The notes under the pieces are model-generated. The model ran no database searches, was not told where the DNA came from, and saw only the letters and a program-made list of their open reading frames with translations. The translations under genes and the position numbers were made by a program. A stretch of 64,000 nucleotides of DNA from Bostrychus sinensis (Eukaryota > Chordata > Actinopteri > Gobiiformes > Eleotridae), in assembly GCA_020698575.1 (NCBI GenBank), contig CM036240.1, positions 17,292,211 to 17,356,210 on the forward strand. Reading direction: 5' to 3'. Below, piece by piece: positions 45,515 to 56,019 of this stretch. The number at the start of each line of letters is the position of its first letter. Position 1 is the first letter of the stretch.

Positions 45515-45884
45515 AAAAACATTTTGTAATGAATTAGTTGCACTATGCTAGTCAGTCGTTCATTACCCCTGTGAGCTTGAATCTAACAAGGGGAAAGAGG
45601 TGGGCCTTATGGTAGAACATCCAATCAGACAAATTTGCTCACAGCATGCTCTGCTCTGTAAACATGAGACGAAGGCTGTGAACAAAGCCATCATCTGTGT
45701 TTGCGCAGGAAAGAAACTGCCCCGTCCCGCACAAAGCCTCTCGCTTCGGCACTGGGCTGACACGAGGCTGTTCTCTGCTCTGTGCGAGAGGGGAATTCTG
45801 AGCAGAGCAGCAGTGGGACACTATCCAGTCCTTGTCTCACTCAATGAGAAAGTGCTGGAAAACTCCTCTCGCTGTGGTGTCCTT
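45515..45884. other. unannotated, open frame of unclear meaning
   Basis: A + frame is open from 45600 into the LINE at 45885 (to 45986), but its N-terminal half has no recognisable domain. I treat it as chance or old repeat sequence. Confidence 0.35.
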
Positions 45885-46850
45885 TGGAGGGTGCTCTGGG
45901 AGTTATGCGGTCCGAGGCTATCTGCTAAGGGCTGTTTGGTTGCTGTACGAATGGAGCAGGAGTTTGGTTCGCATTGCCAGCAGTAAGTCAGACCTGTTCC
46001 CTGAGCATGTTGGACTCCAGCAGGGCTGCCCTTTGTCACCGGTTCTGTTCATAATCTTTATGGACAGGATTTCTAGGCACAGCCAGGGGCCATAGGGAGT
46101 CCGGTTTAGGGACCACAGGATTTCCAGGTTGTCCTGTTGGCTTCATCAAACCAGGACCTTCAGCATGTGCTGGGGCAGCTTGCAGCTAAGTGTGAAGCAG
46201 CTGGGATGAGAATCAGCACCTCCAAGTCCAAGGCCATGGTTCTCGACCAAAAAAGGAGGAGAGCTCCTGCCTCAAGTGAAGGAGTCTAAGTATCTCGGGG
46301 TCTTGTTCACGAGTGAGGGAAGGATGTAGCGTCAGATTGACAGGCGGATCAATGCAGCATCTGCAGTAATGCAGTCATTGTATCGGTCTGTTGTGGTAAT
46401 TGGTTGATTTACATTCCTACTCTCACCTATGGTCATGAGCTTTGGGTCATGACTGAAAGGACAAGATCCTGGATACGAAATGAGTTTCCTCCGCAGGGTG
46501 GCTCGGCGCTCCCTTAGAAATAGGGTGAGGAGCTCAGTTACCTGTGATGAGCTCGGAGTAGAGCCGCTGCTCCTCCACATTGAGGAGCCAGTGGCTCTGG
46601 CATCTGTTCTGGATGCCTCCTGGTTGCCTCCCTGGAGAGGTGTTCCGGGCATGTCTAGGATCTAGGACACGCTGGAGTGACTATATCTCTCGGCTGGCCT
46701 AGGAATGCTTTGTGGTCCCACCGGTAGAGCTGGAGGAATTGTCTGTGGAGAGGGAAGCCTGGGCATCTCTGCTTAGACTGTTGCCCCCGCGGCCCGGTCT
46801 CAGATAAAGCAGAAGAAGATGGATGAATGGATAGATGGATGGATAGCTTT
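45885..46850 (+). mobile_element. 5'-truncated LINE, reverse-transcriptase remnant
   Basis: The + strand encodes a reverse-transcriptase fragment with SRSLVRIASSKSDLFP and LQQGCPLSPVLFIIFMDRIS. After frameshifts come KESKYLGVLFTSEGRM, RRINAASAVMQSLYRS and LGVEPLLLHIE. The coding order is that of a common fish non-LTR element. The sequence jumps from 'caggatttccag' straight to 'gttgtcctgttggcttcatc', so the block that should carry the F/Y-A-D-D catalytic motif is deleted. Stops and frameshifts are frequent. The 3' tail ends in 'gatggatgaatggatagatg', the motif also at the end of the fragment at 7778-7885. Confidence 0.82.
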
Positions 46851-47814
46851 TTCATGATTTTTCTCGGGGGAAATTCATAGTCAAAATATGCCTACATTTC
46901 TCAACCAAAAGTTGTATTTTATGATGAAAATGTGTGTGGTGTAATTTCGCGGGCGGATGAAGTCAAGGACTGTGGGTCTACAGTTTGATGTGTTTTGATA
47001 AATGTTATAAATCTAAGGACCGGACCATTTATCTTTTCATGATGCACCTGACCATGGGAGATGGTCCTTCCAAATGAAGAGATATGAGGGCCAGCCAGAG
47101 TGTGACCCCAGCTAATACTCTCTCTCCTGGCACCAGGACCTTTCAAAATAAGACAAAACCTTGACTGGTTCTTGTGATTGTGGCTTACATTATGGATGTG
47201 AGCTTCTTATGTCACTCGCTGGGTTTCCTTACAAATAGCAATATTTATTCATGTCAGAAATACAGTGTTGGAGCTTATCTGTATATTATGGCATATTTTA
47301 ACTTAATTTCAAACTAACACCGTCAAACAAGTATTGTGCATTGACCTCTGCTCGTGCACATAGTACCAGGGGAGTGCACATAGTAACACAGGTGTGCGCA
47401 GATCTGTCTCCTTTCTCCTTAGCGCCTGCTTTCCATACAACGCTGTTTCCATCTCCTCAGCGTGTGTGTGAATGTAACGGTCAGATGTGAGAACGATCTG
47501 AGATACAATAGAAGAAGCATGTTTAAATGTCATGAAGTGAAAGAAAAGGAGTGAAGCCGTGTGCTGCATGTGTGTGGGCAGTCCTCCTCAGAGAAAATCC
47601 AGAATTTACTTGTAGTACACTTGAGAGCACATATAGCCAACTGGCCAAAGCTAAAATATTCACATTTGGTGTTTTGGGCGTCGTGGATGTCCAGCCCTGG
47701 TTACTGTGTGCCAGATGAAGCATAGAAAATATCGAACTGGATTTAGTTATGATGCCAACATTCACAGGGGTTTTATGTTGGCTACATCAGACTTTTTTTT
47801 TTTTTTTACAGATC
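46851..47814. other. unannotated stretch
   Basis: No gene or repeat boundary is recognised. Minus-strand open frames here have no domain. Confidence 0.4.
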
Positions 47815-48140
47815 AATCAGTCAATCATTCATTCATCTTCTTCCACTTATTCCCGTTAGGGTTCACTGGTGAATGGAGCATATCCCAGTAACTTTGGGCC
47901 TCAGGCAGGTTACACCCACAACCGTTCACTCTCACATTCATTCACTAGGGGCAATTTAGAGTCACCAATTCACCTAACACATGCATATCTGTGGATGGTG
48001 GGAGGAAGCCAGAGTACCCAGAAAGAACCCACAGTAACACAGAGAGAACATGCAGACCACCCAGAAAGTTTGTTTGTCGGCCAGCCTGGGGATCAAACCC
48101 ACAATCTCCTTGCTGGGAGGCGAGAACACCAACCATTCAG
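47815..48140 (-). repeat. tRNA-derived SINE family A, full-length reference copy
   Basis: On the minus strand it begins with a tRNA-like head: 'cagtggctgaatggttggtg' (A-box region) and 'gtgggtttgatccccagg' (B-box). The shared body follows ('tctgcatgttctctctgtgt', 'tatgcatgtgttaggtgaat', 'actgggatatgctccattca') and a (ATGA)n tail. The fragments at 7.3, 15.6, 25.3, 26.4, 37.1, 50.8 and 56.0 kb align to parts of it. Confidence 0.75.
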
Positions 48141-48159
48141 CCACTGTGCAGAATCAGTT

Positions 48160-48640
48160 GCTCTCCTTCCGTACACACGGACGCATGCAAGGTGGGTCTT
48201 GAGCCTACTCTTGAAAACATTAGCGTTCTCTGCAGCCCTGAGGTCCTCAGCAGGACATTCCACAGACGAGGACTATAGTTCTTGAAAGATGCCTCCCCCT
48301 GCGTATATGTCCTGACTTCAGGACATATCAGGCACTATCAGGCGGCTAGTACTGGAGGACCTCAGGGTCCGCGAGGGTTCATAAGGTAAAAACAAATCTG
48401 AAAGATACGAAGGCCCAAGACCATTAAGACATTTAAAGACCAATAAAAGAACCTTAAAATCGATCCTGAAAGATGCGGGGAGCCAGTGCAATGATTCTGA
48501 AAACGGCGTAATGTGAGCCCGCCTTCTGGTCTTCATCACCACACGTGCTTCAGAGTTTTGTAAAATTTTCCATCTTACAATAATTGCATCAAGGCCTGCA
48601 CAAATTAAACACAACCTGAAGTGAGTGTACATTGTTTTTT
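48160..48640 (-). mobile_element. 5'-truncated L2/Rex1-like LINE, second copy
   Basis: The minus-strand frame 48318-48632 contains LHWLPASFRIDFKVLLLVFK, then LNGLGPSYLSDLF and PSRTLRSSSTSRL. Beyond a stop, the downstream DNA still encodes DLRAAENANVFKSRL. It is the same ORF2 C-terminal block as at 18352-18795 but from a different subfamily and more broken. It abuts the SINE at 48140. Confidence 0.8.
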
Positions 48641-49260
48641 CTACATTTTTTGTATTTTATTTCAAAATTTGGTGTTTCCATCACTCATTTCTGGAGCTAT
48701 ACTTTAAAATGTGCATAAAAATAAAGAGATGGCAACCTAGCTACAGATGAAAAGGCTTGGATTACACTTGAGTTTTATAAGTTGCAGCCTCTTAGACAAT
48801 GAATAGTTTATAAAGGTTTCTCTCCAACTCTCTAAACATGCTAAATTGCCTTCACAAACCTTTGATTAGAGAGTTCTTCCTTCTTCCATTATGTTTGGTA
48901 TGTGTGAGTGACTGGCTGCCTGCTGAGATGAAAGGCGAGCGCTCGATCTGATGGGCCGAACAGGACGTGATAATGAAAATAAATGAGGCGTGAACTACCT
49001 CTGTAGCCGTCGTCATTTAAGAACATGTGGAAAGCCTAATGCCACTTCAGGGTTCACGACTCTTGACTATTACTTCACGTTGTGTGCTTTATGTTGTGGA
49101 TGGAAGCAGGATGTAATTCAAATCTTATGTCTGAATGTAAATACATGCAGATGTGTCTGTTTTTTAGTCTAGTCAGGTGTTAAAGTGAGCGGAAAGCCTT
49201 AGTTTTACTCAAGATTTTATTATCTCTAAATGTGTAAGGATTTGTTGATAGTAATTGCAA
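48641..49260. other. unannotated stretch
   Basis: No gene or repeat ends are recognised. Confidence 0.4.
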
Positions 49261-49315
49261 AGTGAGTAGCATTGTCACCTCACTACCAGAAGGTCTTAGG
49301 CACGACTAGTTCTGG

Positions 49316-50120
49316 TGGTGGTCTAGAAATAGTAGTGGTAGTAGTGATAGAAGTATGTGGTAGTGTTACTAGTTGTAGTTGTACAAAAACTATAAAGTAA
49401 AAGTAGTAGCAGTATTAGTAGCAGTGACAGTAATGGTATTAGTGGTAGGGCAAAAATGTACTTCTTAAAGTAATTTGTACTTAAGTCAATTTTCAGTCAA
49501 GCATTCAATATTTTTTAGTTTTACTTAAAGCTGCACTACCTGGTTTCTTTTTCCTTGTATTTTAGTAAAGATAATGATTTAGTTATTAGTACAGCATAAG
49601 AGAAGTCATCTGAGAACAAATGAGCCTTTGAGGTCACCTGTGGGCTGTATTATAAGGGTTTTTGTTTTAGAGCAAGGGAAGGAACAGTTTAACCAATCAC
49701 ATGCTTTCATAGGACAGGAGCTCTCTGATTGGTCAATACATCCTTCACCTATCAAAACTAGAATCTATAAGGAATAATGTGAAGGAGCTATTGTTTTATT
49801 TCTAAATTTATAGCTTATTTACAGTATTTTTATTTTTTATTTTAAAAATTGAAAGCAAACTCCAGATCTCTGCTCTGTTGTGATAGCTCCTGGCTTGTGT
49901 ATATACTTCCAGGTTTGTGTGAGACTGTGATAGAGCGTCACCGAGGAGAGGAATTAGGAAAGCTGGGTGTATCATTCAAACTCAACATTTTTTTAGACAC
50001 ATAACTTTTACAGTCACAAAATCAGGTAGTGCAGCTTTAAGTAGTTTCACTTTTTCTTGAGTAATATTATTTGGAAGTGACAATATTTTGTACAAATTTG
50101 GAGTATTTCTTCCACCTTAC
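49316..50120. mobile_element. hAT MITE, gtggtggaagaagta family, split by TTAA MITE
   Basis: The left end is near 'gtggtggtctagaaatagta' and the right end is 'tatttcttccaccttac'. The interior has 'acttaagt' and 'agtaatttgtactt' motifs like the intact copy at 32344-32809. The flanks tagttctg and aggttctt match only partly, so the boundaries are approximate. An (AGT)n stretch (49320-49445) lies inside, as in the copy at 36.8 kb. Confidence 0.5.
49529..50036. mobile_element. TTAA-flanked MITE with agctgcactacctg ends
   Basis: It is flanked by TTAA at 49525-49528 and 50037-50040. The inverted ends agctgcactacctg are perfect for 14 bp. This is a MITE of a TTAA-target superfamily (piggyBac or similar) inserted into the hAT MITE. 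The length is 508 bp and it has no transposase. Confidence 0.8.
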
Positions 50121-50174
50121 AGGTTCTTTGTATAACATAAAATTAAAGTGTTTTTAACAGATAATATTTCAAAT

Positions 50175-50345
50175 TTTTATTTATTTTTTTGACCTTTATT
50201 TAACCTGGAAAGTCCCACTGAGATTCAGAATCTTATTTACAGAGGAGTCCTAGTCCCACACAGGGACCTATTGTACATGGTTTAGTGGTTGGGGAGAACA
50301 TGCAAACTCTACTGTGAGGCAGGAGTGCTAACCACTATACCACCA
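50175..50345 (-). repeat. retroelement tail plus SINE-head chimera
   Basis: The minus strand reads 'tggtggtatagtggttagca' then 'ctcctgcctcacagtagagt', a tRNA-SINE head. It then switches to 'ctctgtaaataagattctga' and 'ctttccaggttaaataaagg', a common fish retroelement tail. It may be one chimeric element or two adjacent fragments. Confidence 0.5.
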
Positions 50346-50480
50346 TGTATTCAGGAGAGACTCTTCTGACTCAAATTGTCGAATTTGGCGAAGGTCACGG
50401 CGCCGGTGACCCTCTGCTTTGTCAGCATATTCATAGGCCCATTTCCCAAGGGCACAGCATCTGCCTCCAATCCAGGGATC
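50346..50480. other. GC-richer unexplained segment
   Basis: It sits next to the SINE head. On the minus strand one frame is open across the segment (..GKWAYEYADKAEGHRRR..), a second is open over most of it, and the + strand is also open. It contains the near-palindrome ggtcacggcgccggtgacc. I cannot assign it to a gene or a repeat family. Confidence 0.3.
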
Positions 50481-50787
50481 TTTTTTCAAGACATAGAGCT
50501 TTTTTGTAAAGGCTGTTCAATCGCTCTATTATGTAACAGCTGGTGATGAGTGTGTATTCCTTCTGCAACAGTTTTCTGTGTCTTTATTGTGTTTACAGCA
50601 GTACTGATATTGTCTTTAAAACAAGAGTTTACTATTTCTGTCCTTCATGGCAACAATTGTATGTACTTGCATTGCGAAGTTTTATTCATTCCTTTTTCTC
50701 CCACCAACCAAAGTCATATCTGTTGTCTATAGGTAAATTGGTGAATCTAAGTTATCCATAGTGAATGAATGTAAGTGAATGATTGCC

Positions 50788-50900
50788 TGCCATTATTGGT
50801 TCTGCATCAAGCTGCCCCTTGTACAGGGTGTACCACACCTCAGGCTTGCAATTCCCAGAATAAGCTCCAGCTATCTGCAACCTCTAATGGGAATAACTAT
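50788..50900 (+). repeat. tRNA-derived SINE family A, 3' body, plus
   Basis: It carries 'ttgtacagggtgtaccacac', then 'gaataagctccagctatctg' and 'aacctctaatgggaataact', the same order as the 3' half of the reference copy. Confidence 0.5.
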
Positions 50901-51327
50901 AGTGTTTCCTCTGCCTTGAGAGGCTTGGTGTCAAACTCCGATAAACTGTTAGCTCATTAGCTTGCCTTTAGCTCAATGCTAACAAAAACAAGATAGCAAA
51001 GTGGACCGTAGAGGGAAAAGGGATAAATGAATATCGCTAGTGCGTGTTTTGACCTGTGGTCCACTTCACCTGCTCTCACTTAAGTGTGAGTCTACTCCTC
51101 CTCAGTCTGTGTGTGTGTCAGCTGCGCGGTGTGTCGCACTCGCTAACAGCGGTCTCAGCGGGGATGGACAGGACAGTCCCAGTGAATTGCGATGCTTTGA
51201 ACTCCGCCACAATGGCAATTTAAATGTTGCGAAATATAACACATCACAAAACGCATCTATTAGTCTATCTTCTTACTGCTGTTAAAAAGTGTGTGCACTG
51301 CACGGAGGCAGAGCCAGGGGAACTTAA

Positions 51328-52287
51328 AGGGGAGCTTTTTACCGTGGCGGCCAAGATTCAGGCGTGGCAGGCCGCCACACATAAGTGAATGCAAACTGGA
51401 AGCAACTTTCATCGTTTCTTTGCTGTTTTGCCTTATTTTCCTCTATAAAGCTCCCCCTACAGTTCGGAGTAAAGCACTATTGTAAATACTCAAAAGCCCA
51501 GTTAACTCCTCGTTTGATCCCTCGTTTGTCTTTACTTTAATTTTCCCCTCAGCTAGGGCTGCACGATATGGAGAAAACATGCAATATTCGATAACTATGT
51601 TGAAAATTGTGATAACGATATTATTGAGATATTTGAAAATAGAGCCTCATAACATAGTTAAATTAAAGTTAAATTCACGACATTTCACAAAAATGTACGT
51701 TCCTGTATTTACAAGTCAAAACAGTGACAAAATCAAAACTTAACACAGACTAAAGCAGGAATAAAACAAGGCTAAGCTGTGACTAAATTAATTAAATTAC
51801 CACTAAAACTGGACTGTTTATTAAACATTTTTATTTAGTCACAGCACATGTGATTCTTGAGTGTACACATGATTCTTCAGTGTAAATCTCTGTCAGATGG
51901 AAGATCATAGCGTTATTGCGATCTATTTAGATTCTTGTGATACACATTTTACGCTTGCTGATATTGCGATAATGATAATTTTGCAATATATGGTGCAGCC
52001 CTACCCTCTACATATCTGTACAAAGTTTTTTCTGCTATTTGGCCGCTCTGGCACAACGAAAATCAAGAAATAAAGCCATCGCTAGCTTGTTTTGCTAGTG
52101 ATGTGCGCAAGGCCCGAGACTCTCGTGACACCAGGTCGACGGTGCTCACTGTTGCAAGGGTCACTTTCTGCCCAGAGACACCAGGGGGAGACACCGTATG
52201 CTTCATTTACCCCACAACTATTAATTTAACTATCACACAGACTCTGAAACAGTTTATATCAGGTAAAAAAAGTTACAGTGTTCTGCT
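51328..52287. mobile_element. probable TTAA-flanked MITE hosting a hAT MITE
   Basis: It is flanked by TTAA at 51324-51327 and 52288-52291. The left end has 'agctttttaccgtggcggcc' and the right end has 'ggtaaaaaaagttacagtg', so 'tttttacc' blocks face each other, imperfectly. Removing the nested hAT MITE (51554-52003) leaves about 510 bp, close to the TTAA MITE at 49.5 kb. The inverted pair 'gtggcggcc' and 'ggccgccac' lies near the left end. Confidence 0.45.
51554..52003. mobile_element. hAT MITE, tagggctgcac family, copy 1
   Basis: The left end is tagggctgcacgatatgg. The right end on the minus strand is tagggctgcaccatatat. The flanks ccctcagc and ccctctac match at six of eight positions. The interior closely matches copy 2 at 54507-54957 along its length, including 'acacagactaaagcagga'. 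No transposase is present. Confidence 0.8.
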
Positions 52288-52292
52288 TTAAC

Positions 52293-54498
52293 ACTCTTAT
52301 AAGGTTCTGTCTCGAAATAATGACTGGCCGTTTCAACAAAAGACTAGCAGGGAAGATTGGCACCCCTCGTCCCAACTCTCACCATTTCAGGGGTGTTTTT
52401 GACGTGAGGCCAGCCATGCTCTTTCTGACATTCTCCATCCACTAGTGTTTTTAAACATAGATATGGACGTATTACATCCATTTTCTGTCAAAAAATCCAA
52501 CTGACAGGCACAGCAATCATGGAAAAAACAGTAAAGAGACTTTCTATACAGCACAATTTGATTCTGTCTTGAAAAGTATTAAGATTTTCAACCCACACAA
52601 ACCAATATTTATCTACAGCCACCCATTATTTTACAACACATTTCTGGGAAAGAAACTATTTTCTTCCAGCAGTGATTTGTAAAATGTAAGCAAATAGATA
52701 GAAATCTCTTCCATTTAGGCTCACACCTGAAATTGATGGTACATGGATGAGACATAGTAATTGATGCTCACTGGTTTGCTAATGCATACAAACAAGCATT
52801 GTTAGCATAGTAGAAAAATCAAATTTTGTCTGTGCTCTAAATTGAAAGGGCACATATTTTTCCAGTGTAATAAATGCAAATGAACTGCATAATCCAGAAT
52901 TGCATCTTTAGTCAGATTAAGGCATCGACAGTCACTCAACAGAATCGTTTATGTTGGATATCAGTATATTTCGCAGAAACATCCAATCAGAAATGAAAAA
53001 GGGGGGGAAGTGCAGTGTGAAAGCGGAGAAAGTAGTTTGATCAGACAGTGATTTAGACAGTGACAGTGATTACAACAGAAGATTCTTTGCCCAAAATGTA
53101 TTTTCTCTGTCTGGTGGTTGCGTGGTTCTTTTGAGGACCATTTTTTCTAATTTCAAAATCACTCATCTGTTGTGTTTTATGAGACTAACAATACCAACTC
53201 AAGTTTTCAATGCATGCTGAAGTCAATGATTCAGTCCAGTGTATTTTTTCTACAACAGATGCCAGTGAAGCCGATAATTAAAGCATGTGTGTTTTTTTGG
53301 TGAATTCTCAAAGCCTAAATAATGTATTGATCAATGCTTCTCAACTGTGACTCAGCACATGATACTGCAGAAATCATTAGGGGTATTAAACCTGTTTTGA
53401 AACGCCCTTGTGGAAGAAAATGGGCCCATTTATTTTGACACAGGCTTAATTGGCTCTCTTCTTTATGCAGTGCTTCTGCAAAGCAAAAGTATTGATTAAT
53501 TATGTAATTACAGCCCCCCTCATGTTGCTCCTTATGATCTCCTATAAATGGAAGCTTTCAACCTTTAAGGCTTAATTATTTTGCTATAAACACCCAGAAA
53601 GTCTGCTGTTTTACGCGCCAAGCTGCATGGACAATTTAATATTTAAAAACCAGGCTCCACAAACTTTTAAAAATGCTTGCATTTTATTTCTTGAATATAA
53701 GTAAAGTATTTAGAATATAAGTAAAGTATTTAGAACTTCTCCAGTACCAAGTTACTTTACAACCCCAAGTTGTGACAATGTGTAAAATGTAAAAAAAACT
53801 AATTTTTTAAAACCATATTTTATTTACAATTGAACATAAACAACATTCAATGTGTTGAAGTTTAGACGGAGTATGGAAAAAAATCTTTATCATTATCAAT
53901 CTTTATCTTAATGCATTTTTTTTTTTTTTTTTTTTTGGTAGATGAATGTTGTTACTACTCAGCTCTGCTTACATCACCCAACTCGATCAACTTAAAAACC
54001 CCAGTGACTCACCATATACTGCACTTTGTAATTGCACCTTTCATACGGTAAGTTTGGCACCTTAAGGCAATGTGATGTTAAGTTTGGATGAAGCTATGCT
54101 AGTTTCATATTTTCTTCACACCATGTTCAATCACTGGCTCAGGGGAAAGAATTGACACTCTTCCTGCTCTGCCATGATGGATGCAATCAGCGCTGATCAT
54201 CACTCAGTCAGACTGCTGCATCCTGTAAAAATAGGCACAACACAAACATAAAAAACTGAGTCTGCATTACCGACTCAGTTTACACCACAGCACTGGCCTC
54301 AAATGCCTTTAGTGCTAGAGTTTTAGAAGGCTTGAAGAACTGTTAGTCATTTAATCAAAAGTAACTTTCATTGAAAAACGTTTTGCTTCTCTGAATAAAG
54401 GCACAGACAGATTGATCTCTTCAAATTCAAACAGAGATTTCTGGTCCACTCTGTTATTGAGGCTTTGAATATTTGCCCTACACCTTACAGCACTATTA
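52293..54498. other. unannotated, with a short tandem duplication
   Basis: At 53693-53732 a 20-bp unit (aatataagtaaagtatttag) is directly duplicated. A poly(T) run lies at 53920-53937. No gene or paired termini are recognised. Confidence 0.45.
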
Positions 54499-54506
54499 CG
54501 GGAAAG

Positions 54507-54957
54507 CAGGTCTGCACGATATGGAGAAAACATGCGATCTTCGATAACTATGTTGAAAATTGCAATAACGATATTATTGTGATATTTGAAAATAGAGCCT
54601 ACTTTTCGAACATAGTAAGTTAAATTTACTAAATTTCACAAAAATCTAAGTTCCTGTATTTACAAGTCAAAACAGCAACAAAATCAAAACTTAACACAGA
54701 CTAAAGCAGGAATAAAACAAGGCTAAACTGTGAGTAAATTAATTAAATTACCACAAAAAACAGACTTTTTAAATATTTTTATTTAGTCATTACACATGTT
54801 CATTTAAGGCTCTAGTAGGAAAATGATTCTACAGTATAAATCTCTGTCAGATGGAAGACCACAGCGTTATTGCAATATATTTAGATTCTTGCGATACGGA
54901 TATTGCGTTTGCTGATATTGTGATAACGATAATTTTGCGATATATTGTGCAGCTCTA
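54507..54957. mobile_element. hAT MITE, tagggctgcac family, copy 2
   Basis: The left end is caggtctgcacgatatgg. The right end on the minus strand is tagagctgcacaatatat. The flanking duplication cgggaaag is perfect (54499-54506 and 54958-54965). It is the sister of copy 1 at 51.6 kb. The perfect duplication suggests this copy is the younger insertion. Confidence 0.85.
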
Positions 54958-55494
54958 CGGGAAAGTACTGTTGGCCTCTATATCATGAAGAGAAATTAGT
55001 AACTTAGTAACTGCAAGGACTAAAAAAGGCACACTATATGCTCAACACTGTATTCATAGTGCAATGGTCAGTGCCTTACTATCTCCTGTACACTGTAAAT
55101 ATGTCCATCGGTGAATGCCAGTAAAATTATTTTAACCGAAATGGGGCTACAGATGTCCAGAGTGAAAGTCTCTTTGTGTGTCAGTTACACATGACATCAC
55201 CTGAACATAATCTGCCACTAATTGTTGTGTTGTACATCTGTCCATTAAAGAGCTCTTCTGTTACTGTCATTAGATCCTGCACGCAGACATGACCTTTACA
55301 GTCAAAGCTAAAGGTTGGCTGAAGATGGAAGCCTTGACCATCACAGGCAATGGTCCACGCTGCTCAATGTAGGTTTTATACACAAAATTCCACAAAGTCC
55401 TCATATCTCACTTTAGTAAAGAATCCTTTTATAAATACCTGTATCTAGAGTATGTTCTGGAGCGCCACAAAAAACAAATCAACACAGTAAAATC

Positions 55495-55975
55495 TGAATC
55501 AGAATAGTATTTATTGCCATAGTAAGTGAGAGGTTCACATCACTAGGAATTTGCTTTGGTCCTTGGTGCAAACATAAAATAAAATAAAATAAAATAAGTA
55601 ATCTATAATTATAATAATAATAAATATGCAGGAAACAATATAAAAAAATAAAATAAAATATGCTACAAATTGACTAAATTTACAAAATATACACATATGA
55701 ACAAAACAATGTGGTTATGTGTATTCACAAAATAATATAAAAGTATAAAATTTATCCAAATGGAGACTATGACTATACAGATGAAAATGAACAGGGACCA
55801 GATATGTTTATGTAGATTATAGTGCAATATGAAAACAGTGCAAAGAGCAGGTGGATAAAGTGACCAAGTGACAGTAGCAGCCGGGTTATCTGATGTTCAC
55901 GACTCCAACAGCAGAGGGGAAGAAACTGTTGTTGTGATGGGAGGTTCTGCCTAGCCTCCTGCTAGTCTGTACATA
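55495..55975. repeat. fish interspersed repeat with (TAAAA)n
   Basis: It starts 'gaatcagaatagtatttatt' and ends in 'agaaactgttgttgtgatgg' and 'gaggttctgcctagcctcct', blocks I recognise from an abundant fish repeat. A (TAAAA)n run lies at 55570-55598. Ends are approximate. Confidence 0.5.
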
Positions 55976-56019
55976 TGCAAAATGCACATGCACAAAAACA
56001 TAATAATGTTTAATTCATT

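Noticed and set aside
47945..48285. Open frames of 63-138 codons around 48 kb
   Set aside because: They are translations of the family A SINE and the adjoining LINE tail.
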